Source of the DNA: Vibrio sp. D404a
GTDB lineage: Bacteria; Pseudomonadota; Gammaproteobacteria; Enterobacterales; Vibrionaceae
DNA length: 64,000 nucleotides
Direction: 5' to 3'
Assembly (NCBI RefSeq): GCF_030248535.1
Contig: NZ_JAHGAJ010000007.1
Coordinates: 1 to 64,000, forward strand
Positions 27,270 to 34,647 of this stretch are shown in pieces. The notes below the pieces were generated by a model. That model saw only the letters and a program-made list of their open reading frames with translations, ran no database searches and was not told the DNA's origin. Position 1 is the stretch's first letter, and the number at the start of each line of letters is the position of its first letter. The position numbers and the translations under genes were made by a program.

Positions 27270-28013
27270 ATGTTCACTCAACTTTCAAATGAACAAATAG
27301 ACATTGACATGATCACAGGCCATCGCGGTGCAGCACTTTTGGCACCAGAAAATACACTAGTGAGTATTGAACGAGCCGCCCAAGCGGGTGCCAAATGGGT
27401 AGAGATTGATACCCAGCTAACCGCAGATAAAATCCCAGTCGTTATGCATGACGAAACCGTTGACCGTTGTACCAACGGCACTGGTAAATTGTCTGAACTG
27501 GCACTCGAAGAGATTCAGGCGTTAGATGCTGGCAGCTGGTTTGGTAAAGAATTCGAGGGGGTTACGATTCCTACCTTGGAAGAAGCGATGCTCAAGTGTA
27601 TGGAGCTCGGAGTAACCTTAAACCTTGAATTAAAGGTCTATAACCAGCACACAACACAATCACTGACCGATGAAGTACTCGCGACGGTTGAACGTATCAA
27701 TTACCCGCTAGATAAGTTGCTGTTTTCAAGCTTCAACCAAGATGTGTTGGCTCAATGCAAAGCACACTATCCTCAAGTAAGACGCGGCTTTATCTGTGAT
27801 AAGTGGGATCAACACAGCTTAGATAAGCTTTTATGTTTAGAACTTTATAGTATTCATATCGACCACCAGCTACTCGATATTTCTATCGCCAATGAGATAA
27901 AAGAATCGGGTATAATCCTAAAGATATGGACGCTCAACGACCCATCGAAAGCGATAGGATTCTATGAGATGGGTGTCGACAACATCATTACCGACATGCC
28001 GAACCAATTTTAG
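27270..28013 (+). CDS. Glycerophosphodiester phosphodiesterase (UgpQ-like)
   Basis: A cytosolic GDPD domain protein of 247 residues that would hydrolyse glycerophosphodiesters to glycerol-3-phosphate and an alcohol. Catalytic and metal residues are visible: GHRGAALLAPENT (residues 16-28), the HDETVDRCTNGTG motif (H and D), and LNLELKV (metal Glu). There is no signal peptide. The ATG is preceded by AGAGAGATA. It is followed by a DeoR regulator 9 nt on and divergent from the TRAP operon. This suggests that the transporter brings in a glycerophosphodiester or that both serve a shared degradation route. Confidence 0.92.
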   Translation: MFTQLSNEQIDIDMITGHRGAALLAPENTLVSIERAAQAGAKWVEIDTQLTADKIPVVMHDETVDRCTNGTGKLSELALEEIQALDAGSWFGKEFEGVTIPTLEEAMLKCMELGVTLNLELKVYNQHTTQSLTDEVLATVERINYPLDKLLFSSFNQDVLAQCKAHYPQVRRGFICDKWDQHSLDKLLCLELYSIHIDHQLLDISIANEIKESGIILKIWTLNDPSKAIGFYEMGVDNIITDMPNQF

Positions 28014-28022
28014 TGAAACACT

Positions 28023-28775
28023 ATGGAATTAAACCAGCGCCAAAAGCAGATACTTGCCACTCTTAAATCTAACCAAGATGTTCAAATTGATCATCTCGCT
28101 GACCAGTTTGCCGTTACCACACAAACTATTCGACGTGATGTAAACCAACTGTGCGAACAAGGGTTAGCAAGGCGTGTACATGGTGGCGTCAGCCTACCGA
28201 CCGCACTGACCAACACCAGCTATCGCTTCCGCACTGGCGTTGAATCCGAAGTCAAAGACGGCATCGCAATGGCGGTCGCTAATGCGATACCAGAAGGCTC
28301 TACAGTGATGATGGGAATTGGTACGACCGTAACTCGAATCGCTCAATATCTGCTTGCAAAACCCGCTCTACGCGTTATCACTAATAACCTGCAAGTTGCG
28401 CGAATTTTAGAAGCTAACGAGCAAATCGAGGTCTATTTAGCAGGCGGTTTACTGCGCCGTGAACACCAAGACATGGTAGGCAGTAGCGTAGTTAGCTTCT
28501 TCTCTGATTTTGAAGCAGACATTGGTATTTGCGGTTGCGGCTCTATCACAACGAGCCACTATGCGATGGAGCATGAACAAGTTGAGGCCGATCTTTCCAA
28601 AGCCATTCTCAACAACAGCCGTGAATGCTGGCTAGTCGCAGACGCGAGTAAATGGGGGCGTTTTGCAGCCTTAAAAGTCGCTCCCCTAGATAGATTTGAT
28701 CGTATCTATACCAATAATCGCCAACTCCCAGAAGAGCTAAACGTTCAGCTCATCGACGATACTGTATCTGCTTAA
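28023..28775 (+). CDS. DeoR/GlpR-family transcriptional repressor
   Basis: 250 residues. The N-terminal DeoR winged helix contains LADQFAVTTQTIRRDVNQLCEQGLARRVHGG, and the C-terminal sugar-phosphate-sensing DeoRC domain contains GIGTTVTRIAQYL and CGCGSI. It lies 9 nt downstream of the GDPD gene. It probably represses that gene and the divergent TRAP operon, with a phosphorylated intermediate as inducer. Confidence 0.93.
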   Translation: MELNQRQKQILATLKSNQDVQIDHLADQFAVTTQTIRRDVNQLCEQGLARRVHGGVSLPTALTNTSYRFRTGVESEVKDGIAMAVANAIPEGSTVMMGIGTTVTRIAQYLLAKPALRVITNNLQVARILEANEQIEVYLAGGLLRREHQDMVGSSVVSFFSDFEADIGICGCGSITTSHYAMEHEQVEADLSKAILNNSRECWLVADASKWGRFAALKVAPLDRFDRIYTNNRQLPEELNVQLIDDTVSA

Positions 28776-28785
28776 TTTCCGCCGA

Positions 28786-29718
28786 TTATCGAGCCAGCCC
28801 ACTTGCATCGCTACGAAGGAAGTGGGTGTTTTCGACTAGAAAGTCGAGCAAAGTGCTTGCTTGTGGGCTCAGAGCGCGACCTTTCAAAGACTGCACCTTC
28901 ACACGCGCATTCGACAGAATCTCAAGATTGGTCGGTACGATCTCAATCTCTCCAGATTCCACCTCATCCAACACCGTTAGCTTTGGCATAAAAGTAACGC
29001 CCAGCCCTGCTGATACAAAGTTTTTCAATGCGCTCACTGAGTTAGTCTGCAGTTTTGGTGAAAGGCTCACGTGAGACACCTGCTCTGCGTGATGAACGAG
29101 CCTTCCCATACCGGTAGAATTGTCGATCAACGCCAGTGGTAAGGATTGTAGATCTTGCAGCGTGACGGGCTGATCTTTGAGAGTCAACACGTGCCCTTTT
29201 GGAACAATCAGCTCTAGTGGATGACTGCGCTCGACATGTGTGTGCAATTTAGGATGTGGTGCGGCAGCATAGGTAATCGCAAAATCGATCTGCTGATCTT
29301 CAAGTAGCTTAACGGCATCCAGCGCTCCAGCGATTTCGATCGACAGATTGATATCAGGATAGCGCGTCATGAAAGTTTCCATCGGCTTCGATACCAAGTT
29401 GGTAATGAACCCTTCTCCGATTGCAATGCTGGCGCTGCCTCCAGTTAGATTCTTCAGCTTAGTCAACTGTGACAGCACAGCCGCCTCACTTCGAATGATA
29501 TTTCGATAGTGATTGAGCAGCTCATTGCCCGCTTCCGTTAGATAGGACTGACGATTGTTTCTCTCCCAAATTTTCATCTCAACCTGATCTTCAAGTTGTC
29601 CGAGCATCCGGCTCATAGCCGCAGGGTCAACATTGAGCATTTTGGCGGCCTTACGTAAAGAGCCATATTTTGACAAGCCGTTAAGATACTCTAACGCGCG
29701 TATGTTGAAGTGATGCAT
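28786..29718 (-). CDS. LysR-family transcriptional regulator
   Basis: 310 residues with an N-terminal HTH (YGSLRKAAKMLNVDPAAMSRMLGQLED, residues 15-42) and an effector-binding domain. I take the ATG at 29718 (MHHFNIRALEYLN) because it follows AAGGA. The frame extends eight residues further without a ribosome site. It is convergent with the deoR gene with only 10 nt between the stops, and 315 bp from the DUF1826 gene. No target gene is adjacent, so its role is unassigned. Confidence 0.9.
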   Translation of the reverse strand: MHHFNIRALEYLNGLSKYGSLRKAAKMLNVDPAAMSRMLGQLEDQVEMKIWERNNRQSYLTEAGNELLNHYRNIIRSEAAVLSQLTKLKNLTGGSASIAIGEGFITNLVSKPMETFMTRYPDINLSIEIAGALDAVKLLEDQQIDFAITYAAAPHPKLHTHVERSHPLELIVPKGHVLTLKDQPVTLQDLQSLPLALIDNSTGMGRLVHHAEQVSHVSLSPKLQTNSVSALKNFVSAGLGVTFMPKLTVLDEVESGEIEIVPTNLEILSNARVKVQSLKGRALSPQASTLLDFLVENTHFLRSDASGLAR

Positions 29719-30033
29719 GAAAAATCCTTGTAATGCAGCCAACTCTCGAAAATCTAATAGATCGCAAGGGTCTCATAGATCTTGGGCTCTAGGCTCGACA
29801 AATTTCCCAATCACGATATCGACGTAGAAATTATGTGCTTTGGGTCACCCCTATCCGCTCTTCATAGTACCGACGAAGAGCCGACGTTTGTTAAGGCGTT
29901 TCTCTTGCTATAATTGTTATGATATAACATTGCAACAATAGTAAGCGCCCATCCTAAGAGAAAACGATATAGTGGAAACGATAAAGCGGTGGGCGCCGGA
30001 GTATAAGCATCAATTGATACTAGGGACGAGACC
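29719..30033. other. Intergenic control region with Zur box
   Basis: This 315-bp stretch separates the LysR gene from the DUF1826 gene. Apart from the Zur-like palindrome at 29915-29929 I find no other clear element. Confidence 0.5.
29915..29929. promoter_or_regulatory. Zur (zinc uptake regulator) box
   Basis: TGTTAT-GAT-ATAACA has the same 6+3+6 layout as the E. coli Zur box core TGTTATAWTATAACA. It lies 105 bp before the DUF1826 gene. Zur-repressed genes are induced when zinc is short. Confidence 0.8.
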
Positions 30034-30711
30034 ATGAATTCTGCAACCACTGAACCGCTTGCTACCAATACCGGAGCCACGGCAAGTAAAACGCCTTCGT
30101 TCAGCACAGGTAAACAACCTATGGTGCTTACGGACATATATCAAGACGACTTCAACATGGTAGTTTGGGAGCGCTCGTTGAGTGAAGAACTGATCAATGC
30201 CACCAGTGATTTTGTGTCAAATAACCCTGACTTCAGTAAGTCCGTCAACGTCTCATCAGAAAGCGCCTATCAAGAACTTCAGAAATCTTTGGATGACTTA
30301 CCTCCCTCTCTGGTTCAAAACATTGCGGAACTCGTCGATATGTTTTGCTGCTTGTTCGATTTGAAAGACGCAGGTGTACGCCTTGCCACGTTAAACCGAG
30401 CTATGTGCCCACGTTTTCATGTAGACAGAGTTCCATGTCGATTGGTGACGACGTTCCACGGTACCGCAACACAATGGTTGCCTAATCATGTACTTGACCG
30501 CTCTAAGCTTGGCCACGGTAGCAATGGGCAACCCGATCATGCCTCAGGTCTGTATCAAGATGAATCGAACATTCAGCAGCTTGGATGTGGTGATGTCGCT
30601 TTGCTCAAAGGTGGAGCTTGGATTGGTAACGAAGAGACTGCACTGGTGCACCGTTCACCTATGGTTCCTGAGGGAGAGAACCGTCTGCTGTTAACCTTAG
30701 ACTTTGGTTAA
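30034..30711 (+). CDS. DUF1826-family protein, zinc-regulated
   Basis: A cytosolic protein of 225 residues that I recognise as DUF1826. The conserved core runs from KDAGVRLATLNRAMCPRFHVDR (residues 111-132) through CRLVTTFHGTATQWLP to GDVALLKGGAW and ALVHRSP. The invariant Cys, His and Asp (CPRFHVD), plus a later HRS, resemble a 2-oxoglutarate-oxygenase-like or metal-binding core, but this is not established. DUF1826 genes occur in Zur regulons of many proteobacteria, which fits the operator upstream. The first 35 residues are low-complexity (Thr, Ala, Ser). Confidence 0.85.
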   Translation: MNSATTEPLATNTGATASKTPSFSTGKQPMVLTDIYQDDFNMVVWERSLSEELINATSDFVSNNPDFSKSVNVSSESAYQELQKSLDDLPPSLVQNIAELVDMFCCLFDLKDAGVRLATLNRAMCPRFHVDRVPCRLVTTFHGTATQWLPNHVLDRSKLGHGSNGQPDHASGLYQDESNIQQLGCGDVALLKGGAWIGNEETALVHRSPMVPEGENRLLLTLDFG

Positions 30712-30772
30712 CACTCTCGTTTAACAACCCTCTACGTCGTCCAGACTTAGGACCAAATCAGTATCCAATGAA

Positions 30773-30811
30773 AAAGCCTAGCTACTTAACACAGTTATTT
30801 AGCTAGGCTTT
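30773..30811 (+). terminator. Bidirectional terminator between convergent genes
   Basis: AAAGCCTAGCTA pairs with TAGCTAGGCTTT (12 bp) around a 15-nt loop, with A- and T-flanks. It serves the DUF1826 gene and the minus-strand amidohydrolase gene. Confidence 0.85.
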
Positions 30812-30831
30812 GTTTTATCTTGCTTTTCAAT

Positions 30832-32757
30832 CTAGTTAAGAAGGCGCCCATGCATTAAAGATTGCATCAATAAGCTCGATTCACAGACATCATGATCATG
30901 GGTGTCGATGAATCCCGCTACCGCCATTGAGCGCTGGGTATTGAAAGTCATCTGCATACCGAGATTACTCTGCTCAATCGGATAGACATGCCCTTCAAAA
31001 ATGGTGGCTTCTATTTTTAAGTCTTTAATGGTTCGCGGATCAACCTTATACGGGCTCTTCTCTAGTACAGCAAAGTTGGCATCTTTGCCGATATCAATAC
31101 TCCCGATTCTGTCCTCCAAACGAGCAGTATACGCGGCATTTATTGTTACTCCCTGTAAAGCTTCTTCAACACTAATACGTTCACTGGCCCCCATCACCGT
31201 GGTTCCAGATAATCCAATGCGATTAACGGCAGCCCACACTAACGCAAGCGGCTGGGCTGGTGCCATAGGTGCATCTGAATGAAGTGATAAGATCCCGCCT
31301 TTATCGATAAATGAACGACCACGAGACATCTCAGACGCTCGCTCTTCTCCTACCCCATTTTGCGCATAATTCTCTGCCAAAATATGGGTGTAGTATGGGT
31401 TAACACTGAAATTCGATCCTTGCTTTACCGCACGAGGAATATCGTCTTTATCTGTGATACCCAAATGATGAAAACCCGTTCTATGGTCTGTACGAGGTTT
31501 CTCTTTCGCCAATTTATCAACGATGTCGACAGCGGCTTCAAAACCTAAATCACCGTTAGCATGTACCATGATGGTGTAGTCGTCTTGCCAGTAAGGGCGC
31601 ATACTGTCTTCCAATTGCTCTGGTGTTTGTAACCACTCCCCTTCATGACCATCTAAATAGCCATCTTTAAGCTGCATCAACTGGCTGTACATGGCTCCAT
31701 CAGAAAACAGTTTTACGAACTTTGGTAACCATTGAATGTTGCCATGCCCTTGTTGTTGAACCGTTTGAGCTTCAGCTATCTGCTTGCCTTTATTGGCATC
31801 GTATCCCGCCATTGAGTAAGTGAAATTGCCCGCTGGAATTAACCAGTATTCCATTGGCATCGCCTCATCCGTAAGAATATTCACCATCTGCTCATAAGTC
31901 GCATTGTCGATCACAACGCCCGGATCAATCGCGGTCGTGATACCACCCGAGTGTACATACTGCTTGGTACGTTCAAGGCCCGTTGCGAACATGCCCTCTT
32001 TCATCAGAAAACCAAGCACATCTTGCAGCAAGGTCTTCGCTCCGTTTTCATAGGCATGGCCTTTGTCCCAATCCATCTGTTGGTAAGCGTAACCCTCACC
32101 ACTCCAATCTTGTTCCGTCCAACCGAACATTTCTATCGCAGCAGTATTGAAATAGAGTTCATGGAAGCTGCGGTGCCAAACAATAATTGGTCGCTGTGGT
32201 GAGATCTCGTCGAGAGTTGCTCGACTCATATTTTGACCATGAAAATACTGGTGATAGCCCCAAGTCACGAGCGGCTTTCCTTCGTCAAAGCTAGCTTCAA
32301 CCTCTTTCAAGCGCGTGAAGTAAGCTTCTTCGCTCTGAACTCCTTTAGCTGCACCGTCTGGAAAAAACCAATCAGCTGGCGTGATGAATTCAGTCCCCAT
32401 CAAAATAGCACTCAACCACATATGGATATGCGGCTCAACGAATCCTGGGGTTAACACTTTGTCGGCGAACTGCTGGTTGATTTGGAAGCCATGTGAGTCT
32501 GAGTATCGCGTTTCCAATTCGGCTTGCGGTCCAACATCCAGAATTTTTCCATCTTGAACGACGATGGCATTGGCGCCTTCCGGCGTTTGTTCAGACATAG
32601 TGATAAGATCTTTCGCGATATAGAGCGTGACTGGCGCTTCGGGAGCCGAGCTACTCATCTCGCTCGCAATGTGATTTTCAGAGGGGGTACAACCAACCAT
32701 AACAGCCACGCTTGATGCCAGTAGGGTTAGTTTTAAACCAGAGTACATACGCTTCAC
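30832..32757 (-). CDS. YtcJ-like amidohydrolase, lipoprotein
   Basis: A 641-residue metal-dependent hydrolase of the amidohydrolase superfamily (YtcJ group, C-N bond cleavage). The N-terminus is a lipoprotein signal (VMVGC, Cys23), so it is membrane-anchored and faces the periplasm. Metal-site motifs follow: LTPGFVEPHIHMW (HxH), KLFSDGAMYSQL, HANGD, FHHLGI and LSLHSDAPM, the last with the metal Asp. The C-terminal 25 residues contain FIDTHDHDVCES, an unusual His/Asp-rich tail. It is divergent from a LysR-type gene that may regulate it. Substrate unknown. Confidence 0.88.
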   Translation of the reverse strand: MKRMYSGLKLTLLASSVAVMVGCTPSENHIASEMSSSAPEAPVTLYIAKDLITMSEQTPEGANAIVVQDGKILDVGPQAELETRYSDSHGFQINQQFADKVLTPGFVEPHIHMWLSAILMGTEFITPADWFFPDGAAKGVQSEEAYFTRLKEVEASFDEGKPLVTWGYHQYFHGQNMSRATLDEISPQRPIIVWHRSFHELYFNTAAIEMFGWTEQDWSGEGYAYQQMDWDKGHAYENGAKTLLQDVLGFLMKEGMFATGLERTKQYVHSGGITTAIDPGVVIDNATYEQMVNILTDEAMPMEYWLIPAGNFTYSMAGYDANKGKQIAEAQTVQQQGHGNIQWLPKFVKLFSDGAMYSQLMQLKDGYLDGHEGEWLQTPEQLEDSMRPYWQDDYTIMVHANGDLGFEAAVDIVDKLAKEKPRTDHRTGFHHLGITDKDDIPRAVKQGSNFSVNPYYTHILAENYAQNGVGEERASEMSRGRSFIDKGGILSLHSDAPMAPAQPLALVWAAVNRIGLSGTTVMGASERISVEEALQGVTINAAYTARLEDRIGSIDIGKDANFAVLEKSPYKVDPRTIKDLKIEATIFEGHVYPIEQSNLGMQMTFNTQRSMAVAGFIDTHDHDVCESSLLMQSLMHGRLLN

Positions 32758-32921
32758 CTATAGGTTAGAAAAATGCCTTTCTTCCTTAAGAACCACAAAC
32801 CACGATCTCTGTGAGCAACGTCCAAATATGGAATCCCTGTCGTCGATAACGGCAAGATACCACCCTATAGTCGTTCTAAATAATGCATAACGCGGGGTAA
32901 ATCCCATCATTTGGAGTCACT

Positions 32922-33812
32922 ATGTTTTCCTATGAACACCTTGCTTCCTTCTGTGCCACCATCGAACAAGGCAGCTACAGTCAAGCGGCCAAGAAACTGA
33001 ACAAAGACAGAACAACGGTACGCGAACAAGTGAAAGCTCTGGAAGATAGCTACGCCATTACACTGTTTGAGATTCAAGGTAAAAAAGCCGTTCCTTCTAA
33101 AGAGGGGCAAGCACTCTACCAGCAGGCAAGCCTGTTAGTCAGGAACACCGAACTGCTTAACACACGTATGATGGACAGCTATAAAACTACCTATACATCC
33201 CTAGATATCTACCATGATATCTTGGTGCCCAATAGCTTGATCCTCCATATCGAGGATTACATGAAGCAGGCGTTCCCCAACATCACCATCAATTGGCTCC
33301 ATAGAAACCGCCAAGAAATGATCGAAGCGGTATCGAACACAAAACATTCTCTAGCGATTATGCAAAACAGGATGATCAGCAGTGTCGAAAGTGCCTATAG
33401 CTATATCCATTTAGGCACGGATAAACTAGCCGTGTACTGTAGGCCCCAACACCCGATTAGTCAGCAAGCATCACTCTGTATCGAAGATCTACAATTGGAA
33501 AAACAGTACGTCAGTGAGAACCATATTCATACCCTACCTGCTCTGTTTTCGGTGTCCGTTAACCAACATATTGTTAGCAATAACGATGTGCTTTTAAACC
33601 TAGTTCAGCAAGATGGGTGGGCTTTTATTAGTAAAAATCTCGCTTCGCCGCTAGTAGAGAGTGGCGCTCTGGTTGAACTGGAAGTGAGTGAAATATCCAG
33701 TTCACTCAAGGTGGGAATCTCGTTTTATTATCCGCTGTCGATGAATGACGCACCTGAACTAGAAGGACTGAAATCGACCTTGAGAGAGTACGCGAAACAC
33801 CACATGAGCTAA
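32922..33812 (+). CDS. LysR-type regulator, divergent from the amidohydrolase
   Basis: 296 residues with an N-terminal LysR HTH (GSYSQAAKKLNKDRTTVREQVKALEDSYAITLFE). The effector domain is divergent, and its sequence is poor in the usual LysR glycine motifs. The ATG follows TGGAGT. It lies 164 bp from the amidohydrolase start on the other strand, the usual place for a LysR regulator of its neighbour. Confidence 0.88.
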   Translation: MFSYEHLASFCATIEQGSYSQAAKKLNKDRTTVREQVKALEDSYAITLFEIQGKKAVPSKEGQALYQQASLLVRNTELLNTRMMDSYKTTYTSLDIYHDILVPNSLILHIEDYMKQAFPNITINWLHRNRQEMIEAVSNTKHSLAIMQNRMISSVESAYSYIHLGTDKLAVYCRPQHPISQQASLCIEDLQLEKQYVSENHIHTLPALFSVSVNQHIVSNNDVLLNLVQQDGWAFISKNLASPLVESGALVELEVSEISSSLKVGISFYYPLSMNDAPELEGLKSTLREYAKHHMS

Positions 33813-33947
33813 TGTGATACATGTAACTACCGAGCTTTATCTCGAGTCATTGAGAAGGCAAAAAATGATGGATTTTACCCATCAAATGCGTTTTTGTTGT
33901 TGAGATTTTGTCTGATAAAATCCAGTCAAAACTCAAAGGAGGGGCGC

Positions 33948-34115
33948 ATGAACAAATCTAACTGGTTGTTTTTGATACTCATTGGAGCTTTACTGGTATC
34001 TCCGGTCATCTTAGCTCATATCCTGTCTAACTTTACCTCCCTACTCAACGGTCATGTCGAAATTGACCCAATCTCTATTAATCATATCTACGAGCTTCTT
34101 TTTGTTAGGGGTTAG
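33948..34115 (+). CDS. 55-residue membrane peptide
   Basis: The ATG at 33948 has an excellent ribosome site (AAAGGAGGGG, three nt before it), which overrides a longer frame from 33894. One transmembrane helix (LFLILIGALLVSPVILAHIL) is followed by a periplasmic tail. No family recognised. A short hairpin (TGATGG/CCATCA) at 33866-33884 lies just upstream. Confidence 0.6.
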   Translation: MNKSNWLFLILIGALLVSPVILAHILSNFTSLLNGHVEIDPISINHIYELLFVRG

Positions 34116-34156
34116 CATCACCATTGAAACCTAGTCATGCTCTCCCCATAACGAGT

Positions 34157-34351
34157 TTATGATGATGAACGAGATGATGATCGCTGAACATGATACAAAG
34201 CGCCTCCTTTCGAGAAGCATTGTGTCGGAGTCATAGTACCAATCAGGTTCCCATTAAAATAGCACGCCATAATTGGCTCCGCATTTTTAGGTACTTCGGC
34301 GATTGAAGACAAAGAAGTCAGTGCAACGGCAAGTGCGATGAGATATTTCAT
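34157..34351 (-). CDS. Small exported protein with two cysteines
   Basis: 64 residues. A Sec signal peptide (MKYLIALAVALTSLSSIA) is followed by about 46 mature residues with two Cys (CYFNGNLIGTMTPTQC) that can form one disulphide, and a Ser/Arg-rich C-terminus (RSSSRSSS). The ATG is preceded by AGGAGAG. It is convergent with the 55-residue peptide gene. Function unknown. Confidence 0.65.
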   Translation of the reverse strand: MKYLIALAVALTSLSSIAEVPKNAEPIMACYFNGNLIGTMTPTQCFSKGGALYHVQRSSSRSSS

Positions 34352-34523
34352 TTGGCTCTCCTAAGTAATCGAGTTCGATGCAACCTCTGATAAGGTGACA
34401 CTAAAACCTTAGTACATAGAACTCCGACAAACAAAGAAAATATCATTATTTTACAATGATTTAGATTTACTCAAAATGAGATTTCATTAGATTTATTTAC
34501 GTTATTCCCGATAATTAACGTAA

Positions 34524-34549
34524 AAAGCCCCACGCGTTGGTGGGGCTTT
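34524..34549 (-). terminator. Terminator of the alpha-glucoside operon
   Basis: AAAGCCCCAC and GTGGGGCTTT flank a 6-nt loop, and T5 follows on the minus strand, about 100 nt after the amylosucrase stop. Confidence 0.85.
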
Positions 34550-34647
34550 ACAGCATGCGTTTTCGTTAAGTCATCACGTAAACTGGCTATCTAGTTGATA
34601 AATAAACAGAGCCTACAAATCAAATGAGCGTAATAACTCGCAGTGCA

